A stretch of 5,532 nucleotides of DNA from Bacteroidales bacterium (GTDB taxonomy: Bacteria > Bacteroidota > Bacteroidia > Bacteroidales > JAADGE01): positions 1 through 5,532 of the forward strand of contig JAOZQB010000193.1 of NCBI GenBank assembly GCA_029932445.1, in the 5' to 3' direction. Both the position numbers and the translations under genes were made by a program. The notes under the pieces are model-generated. The model was not told the DNA's origin. It saw nothing but the letters and a program-made list of their open reading frames with translations, and searched no databases. Of the stretch, positions 1 to 5,532 are shown piece after piece (the first letter of the stretch is position 1; every line of letters starts with the position of its first letter).

Positions 1-1453
1 GATATTCATAACAACCGATATCGGGTGCAGGATCATTAATTCTGCTTATATTGTTCAAATCGTTGTTTAAATAAGTCGGAAATAAATTCGGAATTGACAA
101 ATTCCCGGAATTGATTGCAGGAGAATTATTTTCCAGCATAAAATTATATTCGTAATAATCTTTAAAATGGGGGTCCGTATTAAGAATAATATTTTTATAA
201 TGGGTGATATCGTTTGTATTAATATTACTTTCAGGATCGATTTTTAACAAACAATTCTCAAATTTATAATTAAATAAAACACCTTGATCGGAAAATCCGT
301 CAGCACTGCATTCAGTTTCTTTATTACCTGAGATTATACAATTTCCGAAATAAGCATTTTCTAAATCATAGAGATATACGGTTCCGTTATATTGAAAATA
401 ATTATTGATATAAACAGCCGAAGTATTTCTGATACCTTTCCAATGATTATCTATGGTACAATGATAAAAGTTGTAATCACCCCCGCGTATAACAGCAATA
501 TTGTAGTATCCGCAATCACTTATCAAACAATTTGTTGCAAATATCTTACTGACTTGTGCAAATATTCCGGCATACGAATGATGTTCAATAATTGAATTAT
601 GAATACTGAGTTGAGGATTTCCGTTTTGAACCGAATCTACTTGTATCCCGATATCTGCATTTTTAATAAGGGCATAATTAATTTCATTATCTTTACTTAA
701 TTTTGTTAACCAAATTCCGCCCCATTGCCCGGCTACATCGTAATAATTATCCGTTGTATCATTATCAAAAATATCATCAAAAACGGAAGAATGACCGTTT
801 AATCTGTCTGCTTCAAAAATAACCGGATTTTCATAGGTTCCGTTTACGGTTAAAGTTCCTAAAATCATGATTCGTGAGTTTCTGTGAGAATAGATATGTG
901 TTCCGGCTTCAACGGTTAATTGTTGATTTTCATCTAATGCAACAGAATTATATATAAGATACGGTTTATCATTTGTCCACGTTTGTGTTTGAATAACGGA
1001 ATCATTAAAGAAATGAACATCTTGACCAAAGGCAACAAGATTTACAAATTGTTCATTATTTCCGGTATTAAAAATAATTTTATCTGTTTCCAAAATATCA
1101 TCATTATCGGTATTTATTGTTACGTCTGCAAAAATATAGATACTGTCTTTGGCATCGATTTCAATGTTTTTTGAAGAATTTCCGGCAGTTCCGTTAATAT
1201 TTAATCGGAATTTAGAAGCTGATTCTTTTTCTAATTTAATTTCAGAGATAATAACCGGTAAATTATAAGGATTTTTCACTTTAAAATAGCGTGTTGCAGA
1301 ACCTATTCCGCTGAATATCGTATCAAAAACTATAGTATCTTCAGAGAATTCCAGACTTATATTTCCGTCTTTGTAATAATTTGATTTATTACAATTTAAT
1401 AAAATCGAAAAACTTAAAATTAAGAATATTAATATTTTTAAAAATAATTTCAT
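1..1453 (-). CDS. Beta-helix / choice-of-anchor Q lipoprotein (C-terminal end cut off by window)
   Basis: Reading the minus strand from ATG at 1453 gives 484 codons without a stop, running off the left edge. Residues 1-20 are a hydrophobic lipoprotein-type signal with Lys2 and Lys6, followed by Cys21; the residue before Cys is Asn, a relaxed lipobox, so lipid anchoring is likely but not certain. Residues ~31-145 form an Ig/ASH-like beta domain (LEFSEDTIVFDTIF, then GSATRYFKVKN). Residues ~175-400 look like a right-handed parallel beta-helix: GTLTVNGTYENPVIFEADR, GQWGGIWL, then short repeats of the N-x-I-I type. Residues ~425-484 match the choice-of-anchor Q pattern (DPHF, NNSPAINSG, DIGCYEY), which normally lies close to the C-terminus, so only a few residues are probably missing. 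This family is common in Bacteroidota and has no known enzymatic role; I see no catalytic motif. The ATG is chosen because the signal peptide follows it directly and no earlier in-frame ATG precedes it in the gap. It is separated from the gene behind it by a terminator, so it is probably transcribed alone. Confidence 0.9.
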   Translation of the reverse strand, partial: MKLFLKILIFLILSFSILLNCNKSNYYKDGNISLEFSEDTIVFDTIFSGIGSATRYFKVKNPYNLPVIISEIKLEKESASKFRLNINGTAGNSSKNIEIDAKDSIYIFADVTINTDNDDILETDKIIFNTGNNEQFVNLVAFGQDVHFFNDSVIQTQTWTNDKPYLIYNSVALDENQQLTVEAGTHIYSHRNSRIMILGTLTVNGTYENPVIFEADRLNGHSSVFDDIFDNDTTDNYYDVAGQWGGIWLTKLSKDNEINYALIKNADIGIQVDSVQNGNPQLSIHNSIIEHHSYAGIFAQVSKIFATNCLISDCGYYNIAVIRGGDYNFYHCTIDNHWKGIRNTSAVYINNYFQYNGTVYLYDLENAYFGNCIISGNKETECSADGFSDQGVLFNYKFENCLLKIDPESNINTNDITHYKNIILNTDPHFKDYYEYNFMLENNSPAINSGNLSIPNLFPTYLNNDLNNISRINDPAPDIGCYEY

Positions 1454-1518
1454 ACAGAAAGAACGAATCGAAATGTTATTTATTATAATAAATTTTTCTG
1501 CCCGGATTTGAAGAAAAC

Positions 1519-1563
1519 TTTCTAAAAAAATACCTCTGAATTTCAGAGGTATTTTTTTAGAAA
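1519..1563 (-). terminator. Perfect 22-bp inverted-repeat terminator, probably bidirectional
   Basis: The arms at 1519-1540 and 1542-1563 are exact reverse complements around a single central base. The core stem is TACCTCTGAA with TTCAGAGGTA, flanked by seven A on one side and seven T on the other, so the transcript ends in a U-run in either direction. On the minus strand it begins 13 bases after the stop codon of the sulfotransferase-like gene and is best read as that gene's intrinsic terminator. It lies 65 bases ahead of the lipoprotein start codon, which implies a separate promoter for that gene; I could not find a convincing TAnnTTTG box there. Confidence 0.9.
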
Positions 1564-1575
1564 AAGTAATTCTTA

Positions 1576-3609
1576 TTAATTTATTTTTATAAGTTTTTTA
1601 AAGTAAATTGTTTCTTTTTTATTATTCTGAATCTTTAAAAAGTATATGCCGGATTTTAAATCAGTTAAATTAATTTTTAATTTATTTAATTTATTATTTA
1701 CTGACTTATATATTTCTTTACCCTCTATTGAAGTAATTGAAAGATTTGATTCATTATCTGCTCCTGTTATATATAAGAAATTATTAACCGGATTCGGATA
1801 CACATTTATATTTTTTCTGATATCCTGAATGTTAATATTTTCTCCTTCGGTTTTAAAAGTTCCGCTTGATACTATAACCGGGTTGTCGGAATAATCAGAT
1901 ATATCAGAAGAAAAACTTACATAATATGTTAATCCGGATTTTAAAGAATCAACAGGAAAAAGTTTAATGATATTTTTTTCGGAATTAATAGTAGCAGTAA
2001 AAGCAACATTTTGTCCGGAATTATCAACTTCTTTAAAAATAAAATAATTTGAAACATTTTGATAATCTAATTCATTACCGTTTATTAATCTGACAGGCTC
2101 GTTAAATGTCACTGTCACAAATGTATCTCTGGCAATATTATCAGATGTGGGTATAATTTCGGCAAAAGGACTGTTATTATCTGCAATTTGTCCGAAGAGA
2201 TTAATTTGTCTTGCAATTCTTTGATTTTCTGTATCAGAACAAATTGTTATTAAATCTTGTAAGTATCCGGTTTGAGCTGTTGTCGGATCAAATCCGACTG
2301 TTAATTGAGCTGTTTCAAGAGGATTAATTTTTAAAGGTAAAGGACTTGTAATTGAAAAATAAGCCGTATGATTTGTAAAGTTGTTAATATATAATGTGTC
2401 AGTTGTATTATTTGTTATATCAACAATTTGTTCATCTGTTCCGGAGCCGCTCCACATGCCGAAATCAAGAGTATCCGTATTGGTTTTAAAAACAGATGTT
2501 TGCCATTTATATTTTAATACTTTAGGACAGAACATTTGTGTAGAATAGTCCCATTCTAAAGCAATTGAACCGTCAGGATTAAATTCAGTTAAAGAAGGAT
2601 TTAATTTAGTCCACATTGCTAATGTATTTCCGTTTTCAAGTCTTTGTGTTGTACCGCCGTGATCAGCATAAAGTACCGGGTTTTCATAAAATCGATTAAC
2701 TAAAGTTGCAGTTTTGTTTACTTCATCTAATTCATATTCAACCACGCTTGAAATTGTATCTTCATGAGTATTTCCATTATCAAACAGAAGAATATTTCCG
2801 TTTTTCAGTTTTTTAATACTGTGTTGATGAGAAAATCTTAAATCATCATTTATAAAAGTGAATTCATTATTTTTCCCGTTTAATCTCCATATAATATCTC
2901 CGGTTCTTCTGTCAATTTTAGTAATTTCATTCATATGTCTGCATGAAATCAAAAAACTTGTATCGGAATCAAAAGCAACAGCATTTCCGTGAACATAATC
3001 AATTGTTTCAGCCGTAAAATCAACCAGAGGTGAATCTGCATCCGTTATTTCAAAATAATCGGCACTGTTCCAAGTTAAAATTAAATTATGATTTTCATCA
3101 AACTCCTGAACAATAAAATCTTTAACCTCAGCTGCCGGATTACCTCCTTCAACTATTACACTCATATCAACGGTACGATAATCTCTTGCAATAAATATAG
3201 TATGCCTGTTCTTATCTATGTCCCAATCATGCGGATCTAAAGTGTATCCGTCAGTTGATAATACGGTATCAACATTCAGTAAAGTATCCAGAATGTTTAA
3301 AGCTCTCGGAATACCTGCCATAAATGCAACAGAGTCTTTACCGTGTAATTGAATTCCTCCTAATTTTGTACTAATTTTTCTGAAAAAAACAGGTGTTCCG
3401 TAGTTATCAAAAATACCTATAAATAAAGACGATAAAGGGGGGACAACTTCTTTTGATGACATAAAAATATAACCCGGAGAAGGTGAATTTAATTTTAATA
3501 CCGTAATATCCGGAAAATATTGTTCAATATCCGTTTTTTGTGCATCAAGAACTGTTGAGCTTACAAATATTAATAAGAATAAAAGTGTTATTTTTTTAGT
3601 TTTTTTCAT
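1576..3609 (-). CDS. Secreted arylsulfotransferase (ASST)-like protein with T9SS sorting domain
   Basis: The product has 677 aa. Residues 1-23 are a Sec signal peptide (MKKTKK, hydrophobic core, likely cut at LDA|Q). Residues ~40-370 resemble the arylsulfotransferase beta-propeller family: DPHDWD (His127), HGNAV (His207, Asn209), SCRH (Arg224), TGDIIWRLNGK (237-246), SHQHS (His263), GNILLFDNGN and DHGG (His317). From memory, His127, His207/Asn209, Arg224 and His263 line up with E. coli AssT His252, His356/Asn358, Arg374 and the sulfated His436; the H-to-R spacing is 17 here and 18 there. Known ASSTs move sulfate between phenolic compounds without PAPS. Residues ~375-475 look like an ASH/choice-of-anchor domain, ~480-588 like a Big_5 Ig-like domain, and ~601-677 are a T9SS type A sorting domain (VYPNP, then LKSGIYFLKI), so the protein should cross the outer membrane by T9SS. 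The start is fixed by the signal peptide; the leader is A-rich with no Shine-Dalgarno. The substrate is unknown, and a non-catalytic propeller is possible. Family membership is fairly sure, activity less so. Confidence 0.87.
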   Translation of the reverse strand: MKKTKKITLLFLLIFVSSTVLDAQKTDIEQYFPDITVLKLNSPSPGYIFMSSKEVVPPLSSLFIGIFDNYGTPVFFRKISTKLGGIQLHGKDSVAFMAGIPRALNILDTLLNVDTVLSTDGYTLDPHDWDIDKNRHTIFIARDYRTVDMSVIVEGGNPAAEVKDFIVQEFDENHNLILTWNSADYFEITDADSPLVDFTAETIDYVHGNAVAFDSDTSFLISCRHMNEITKIDRRTGDIIWRLNGKNNEFTFINDDLRFSHQHSIKKLKNGNILLFDNGNTHEDTISSVVEYELDEVNKTATLVNRFYENPVLYADHGGTTQRLENGNTLAMWTKLNPSLTEFNPDGSIALEWDYSTQMFCPKVLKYKWQTSVFKTNTDTLDFGMWSGSGTDEQIVDITNNTTDTLYINNFTNHTAYFSITSPLPLKINPLETAQLTVGFDPTTAQTGYLQDLITICSDTENQRIARQINLFGQIADNNSPFAEIIPTSDNIARDTFVTVTFNEPVRLINGNELDYQNVSNYFIFKEVDNSGQNVAFTATINSEKNIIKLFPVDSLKSGLTYYVSFSSDISDYSDNPVIVSSGTFKTEGENINIQDIRKNINVYPNPVNNFLYITGADNESNLSITSIEGKEIYKSVNNKLNKLKINLTDLKSGIYFLKIQNNKKETIYFKKLIKIN

Positions 3610-3639
3610 TTCTTTTATTTTTTAAATTTTTTATCCTTG

Positions 3640-3647
3640 CAAATGTA
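3640..3647 (-). promoter_or_regulatory. Candidate -7 box for the sulfotransferase-like gene
   Basis: The minus strand reads TACATTTG, an exact match to the Bacteroidota TAnnTTTG element, 30 bases before the ATG at 3609. It predicts a leader of roughly 25 bases, A-rich and without a Shine-Dalgarno sequence. I see no clear TTTG-type -33 element at the usual spacing, so this rests on one box and its position. Confidence 0.5.
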
Positions 3648-3729
3648 TAATTTAAATTTATTTTGTTAAGATTTTTTTAAAGTATTATATTAAAAAATAA
3701 AAAAAATTATTTTTTTTAAAGAAATTTAA

Positions 3730-3737
3730 TAATTTTG
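3730..3737 (+). promoter_or_regulatory. Candidate -7 box for tRNA-Pro
   Basis: TAATTTTG matches TAnnTTTG exactly and ends 10 bases before the mature 5' end of the tRNA. Transcription would start around 3741-3745, leaving only a few bases of 5' leader for RNase P to remove. The upstream stretch is almost pure A/T with no identifiable -33 box. It is divergent from the promoter at 3640-3647. Confidence 0.6.
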
Positions 3738-3747
3738 CATTCCCATT

Positions 3748-3822
3748 CGGGGTGTGGCGCAGTCTGGTTAGCGCGCAGCGTTCGGGACGCAGAGGCCGTG
3801 AGTTCGAATCTCACCATCCCGA
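3748..3822 (+). tRNA. tRNA-Pro, anticodon CGG
   Basis: A complete 75-nt cloverleaf can be drawn by hand. The acceptor CGGGGTG (3748-3754) pairs with CATCCCG (3815-3821) with one G-U. The D stem is GCGC/GCGC (3757-3760, 3771-3774) with GG in the loop. The anticodon loop TTCGGGA (3781-3787) carries anticodon CGG at 3783-3785, which reads CCG proline codons, followed by the G37 expected in tRNA-Pro. The T stem GTGAG/CTCAC encloses loop TTCGAAT. The discriminator is A3822, and CCA is not encoded (CAG follows), so it must be added by nucleotidyltransferase. The anticodon stem CAGCG/CGCAG has one A.A mismatch at canonical positions 28 and 42 (3777 and 3791). All other elements look functional, so I call it a working tRNA. 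Confidence 0.95.
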
Positions 3823-3837
3823 CAGATTGATTTATAG

Positions 3838-3868
3838 AGACTTATCTTCTTGAAGATAAGTCTTTTTT
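3838..3868 (+). terminator. Intrinsic terminator of the tRNA-Pro transcript
   Basis: Arms 3838-3849 and 3852-3863 are exact complements (AGACTTATCTTC and GAAGATAAGTCT) around TT, followed by a run of T to 3868 and further T after one AT step. The apex reads CTTG, which matches the known CUUG tetraloop class. It begins 16 bases after the tRNA 3' end and indicates that the tRNA is transcribed alone rather than with gdhA. Confidence 0.9.
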
Positions 3869-3952
3869 ATTTTTTGTTAACTGAATAATTGTAAATATTT
3901 AACATATAGTCTTCTCAACTCTTTCAATTACTATCAAATTTATTCTTTCAAT

Positions 3953-3980
3953 ATTTCTTAAAAGTATATGTTTAAGAAAT
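3953..3980. repeat. 10-bp inverted repeat upstream of the gdhA promoter
   Basis: ATTTCTTAAA (3953-3962) and TTTAAGAAAT (3971-3980) are exact reverse complements with an 8-base spacer. There is no T-run after it and it lies 26 bases upstream of the candidate gdhA -7 box, so it resembles a dimeric regulator's operator more than a terminator. It is entirely A/T-rich, and a chance inverted repeat in such sequence cannot be excluded. Confidence 0.4.
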
Positions 3981-4005
3981 GTTTTAAAAATTGATTATAT
4001 TTAAT

Positions 4006-4013
4006 TAAATTTG
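4006..4013 (+). promoter_or_regulatory. Candidate -7 box for gdhA
   Basis: TAAATTTG matches TAnnTTTG exactly, 43 bases before the gdhA ATG. The predicted start is near 4018-4021, giving a short leader of about 36-39 bases. A TTTT at 3982-3985 lies 20 bases upstream, near the -33 position, but is a poor match to TTTG. The A-rich sequence just before the ATG has no Shine-Dalgarno, as is usual in this phylum. Confidence 0.55.
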
Positions 4014-4056
4014 TCTGCAATTAATTAACAATATTAATCAAATAAAACAAATAAAA

Positions 4057-5394
4057 ATGGATCCAAAAGTAAAAGCATTTATGGATGACGTTATCGCCAA
4101 AAATCCGGGCGAAAAAGAATTTCATCAAGCCGTAATGGAGGTTGTAGAATCAATCTTTCCTTTTATTATAGAAAATCCAAAATATATTAAAGAAAAAATA
4201 TTAGAAAGAATGACTGAGCCGGAACGTGTTATTATGTTCCGTGTTCCTTGGACGGATGATAACGGAGAAGTACAAATTAATAAAGGTTACAGAGTGGAGA
4301 TGAACAGTGCTATAGGACCTTACAAAGGAGGTTTACGTTTCCATCCAAGTGTTTCAATTAGTATTCTGAAATTTTTAGCATTTGAGCAAGTACTCAAAAA
4401 CAGTTTAACATCACTTCCCATGGGAGGCGGTAAAGGAGGATCTGATTTTGATCCTAAAGGAAAATCAGATAAGGAAGTGATGCATTTCTGCCAAAGTTTT
4501 ATGACTGAACTTCAACGTCATATCGGACCTAATACGGATGTACCTGCAGGAGATATCGGAGTAGGCGGACGAGAAATCGGTTTTTTATTCGGACAATACA
4601 AACGTTTGCGTAATGAATTTACCGGTGTTCTTACGGGTAAAGGTATTCAATGGGGAGGTTCTTTGATTAGACCTGAAGCAACCGGTTTTGGGGTAATTTA
4701 TTTTACAAATGAAATGTTACATTTGAAAAATGATTCAATAAAAGGGAAGACTATTGCTATTTCCGGTTTTGGAAATGTTGCTTGGGGAGCTATATCAAAA
4801 GCAACGGAATTAGGTGCAAAAGTTGTTACAATTTCAGGTCCTGACGGATATGTGTATGATCCTGATGGAATAAGTGGTGAAAAAATTGACTATTTATTAT
4901 ATTTAAGAGCAACAAATAATGATATTGTAGAACCATATGCTAAAAAATTCGGAGTTAATTTTTTTGAAGGTAAGAAACCTTGGGAACAAAAAGTTGATAT
5001 TGCTATCCCTTGTGCTACTCAAAATGAAATTAATGCAGAAGACGCTAAACGCTTAATTGCGAATAATGTACAGTGTGTTACTGAAGCGGCAAATATGCCT
5101 TGTACATCTGATGCAGTTGAAGCATTCCAAAAACATAAAATTTTATTTGCTCCGGGTAAAGCTGCTAATGCAGGAGGTGTTGCTGTTTCAGGTCTTGAAA
5201 TGTCTCAAAATTCAATGCGTTACAGTTGGACAAGTGAAGAAGTTGATGCAAAATTACATCAAATAATGAAAGACATTCATGCAACATGTGTGAAATATGG
5301 TAAAGAAGATGATTATGTTAATTATGTTAACGGCGCAAATATCAGCGGGTTTGTAAAAGTTGCTGATGCTATGTTAGCTCAAGGATTAGTATAA
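4057..5394 (+). CDS. gdhA: Glutamate dehydrogenase, hexameric family I, probably NADP-specific
   Basis: The product has 445 aa, the usual length of the ~50-kDa bacterial GDH (E. coli GdhA has 447). It catalyses reversible reductive amination of 2-oxoglutarate with ammonium to glutamate in the cytoplasm. The N-terminal substrate domain carries GPYKGGLRFH (Lys90), QVLKNSLT (Lys114) and the active-site signature LPMGGGKGGSDFDP with catalytic Lys126, then PAGDIGVGGRE with Asp166. The dinucleotide domain starts around residue 230, with GFGNVAWG at 237-244 and SGPDGYVYDPDG after the second strand. The C-terminal part has CATQNEIN, TEAANMP and APGKAANAGGVAVSGLEM, all characteristic of the family. 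NADP preference is inferred from subfamily resemblance, not from a decisive residue. The first ATG fits the family N-terminus. The gene stands alone, with terminators before and after it. No glutamate synthase or ammonium transporter gene is in view. Confidence 0.97.
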   Translation: MDPKVKAFMDDVIAKNPGEKEFHQAVMEVVESIFPFIIENPKYIKEKILERMTEPERVIMFRVPWTDDNGEVQINKGYRVEMNSAIGPYKGGLRFHPSVSISILKFLAFEQVLKNSLTSLPMGGGKGGSDFDPKGKSDKEVMHFCQSFMTELQRHIGPNTDVPAGDIGVGGREIGFLFGQYKRLRNEFTGVLTGKGIQWGGSLIRPEATGFGVIYFTNEMLHLKNDSIKGKTIAISGFGNVAWGAISKATELGAKVVTISGPDGYVYDPDGISGEKIDYLLYLRATNNDIVEPYAKKFGVNFFEGKKPWEQKVDIAIPCATQNEINAEDAKRLIANNVQCVTEAANMPCTSDAVEAFQKHKILFAPGKAANAGGVAVSGLEMSQNSMRYSWTSEEVDAKLHQIMKDIHATCVKYGKEDDYVNYVNGANISGFVKVADAMLAQGLV

Positions 5395-5416
5395 ATTTTT
5401 AAATTTTATCAATATG

Positions 5417-5445
5417 AAACGCCTCTTTTTAAGGGGCGGTTTTTT
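5417..5445 (+). terminator. Intrinsic terminator of gdhA
   Basis: GCCTCTT (5421-5427) pairs with AAGGGGC (5431-5437) around a TTT loop, with one T.G wobble. The stem continues through C5420 and three A-T pairs after one bulged G, and ends in T 5440-5445. It begins 22 bases after the gdhA stop. On the opposite strand the hairpin lacks a good U-run, so it is a weak terminator for the convergent era gene. Confidence 0.85.
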
Positions 5446-5532
5446 AATACCCGAAACGCTTAAGTTTATTATCATCCGAACGCCAATCATCGGCAACTTT
5501 TACAAAAAGCTCTAAAAAAACTTTTTTATCGA
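5444..5532 (-). CDS. era: GTPase Era, C-terminal fragment (start outside window)
   Basis: The minus strand from the right edge encodes 28 codons and a TAA stop: DKKVFLELFVKVADDWRS followed by DDNKLKRFGY. This matches the end of the Era KH domain, whose usual form is L-E-L-x-V-K-V, then W, charged residues, and L-x-x-[LF]-G-Y (the E. coli protein has LELWVKV and, near its end, LGY). Era is a Ras-like GTPase that binds the 3' end of 16S rRNA during 30S assembly. The GTPase domain lies outside the window, so the call rests on this tail alone. The gene converges on gdhA with 49 bases between stops, and its stop codon overlaps the last T residues of the gdhA terminator. Confidence 0.8.
   Translation of the reverse strand, partial: DKKVFLELFVKVADDWRSDDNKLKRFGY

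Noticed and set aside
392..595. 67-codon plus-strand ORF
   Set aside because: It lies wholly opposite the beta-helix lipoprotein gene, has no promoter or family resemblance, and looks like an antisense shadow.
983..1174. 63-codon plus-strand ORF
   Set aside because: Antisense to the same lipoprotein gene; the I/N-rich composition follows from the opposite strand.
1646..1828. 60-codon plus-strand ORF
   Set aside because: Antisense to the T9SS sorting-domain end of the sulfotransferase-like gene; no independent signals.
1576..3609. Reading the propeller protein as a PQQ- or NHL-type quinoprotein
   Set aside because: The HGNAV, SCRH, TGDIIWRLNGK and SHQHS/LLFDNGN order fits the arylsulfotransferase family much better, and no regular PQQ or NHL blade repeats are seen.
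3823..4056. Possible riboswitch, small RNA or tRNA-adjacent integration site between tRNA-Pro and gdhA
   Set aside because: Apart from the tRNA terminator, one short inverted repeat and a promoter box, there is no structured leader. The predicted gdhA leader is under 40 bases. No repeat of the tRNA 3' end or integrase gene is in the window.
5057..5266. 69-codon ORF in another frame inside gdhA
   Set aside because: Overlaps a strongly conserved part of gdhA (TEAANMP to the APGKAANAGG region) and has no plausible initiation context.
1..5532. A novel multi-gene system (defence island, CRISPR, mobile element, biosynthetic cluster)
   Set aside because: The genes are separately transcribed and mostly housekeeping; there are no spaced direct repeats, transposase or nuclease motifs, or terminal inverted repeats.

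Overview
The window is AT-rich DNA from a member of the Bacteroidota, most likely a Bacteroidales-like lineage; the species is not determined. The evidence is: a C-terminal type IX secretion (T9SS type A) sorting domain; a beta-helix/choice-of-anchor Q lipoprotein typical of the phylum; A-rich leaders without Shine-Dalgarno sequences; and three matches to the Bacteroidota sigma-factor -7 consensus TAnnTTTG, each just upstream of a gene.

Layout. Positions 1-1453 (minus) hold nearly all of a beta-helix lipoprotein whose last residues run off the left edge. A 122-bp gap follows, with a perfect 22-bp inverted repeat that acts as terminator for the next gene. Positions 1576-3609 (minus) encode a 677-aa secreted arylsulfotransferase-like protein with ASH/Ig-like domains and a T9SS tail. 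A divergent, very AT-rich promoter region (3610-3747) separates it from a tRNA-Pro(CGG) at 3748-3822 (plus), which has its own promoter and terminator. Next is gdhA (4057-5394, plus), a family I glutamate dehydrogenase, with a candidate promoter and an inverted repeat upstream and a terminator downstream. At the right edge, on the minus strand, lie the last 28 codons of era (ribosome-assembly GTPase), convergent with gdhA.

How the genes relate. They do not form one operon or pathway. Each appears to be its own transcription unit: terminators lie after the sulfotransferase gene, the tRNA and gdhA. The right half is housekeeping (proline decoding, ammonium assimilation or glutamate catabolism, ribosome maturation). 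The left half encodes two exported proteins, one lipid-anchored and one predicted to reach the surface or medium through T9SS. I see no CRISPR array, transposon, phage gene, toxin-antitoxin pair or recognisable defence system. The points most worth a second look are the sulfotransferase-T9SS fusion with conserved catalytic positions, an A.A mismatch in the tRNA anticodon stem, and the inverted repeat upstream of the gdhA promoter.
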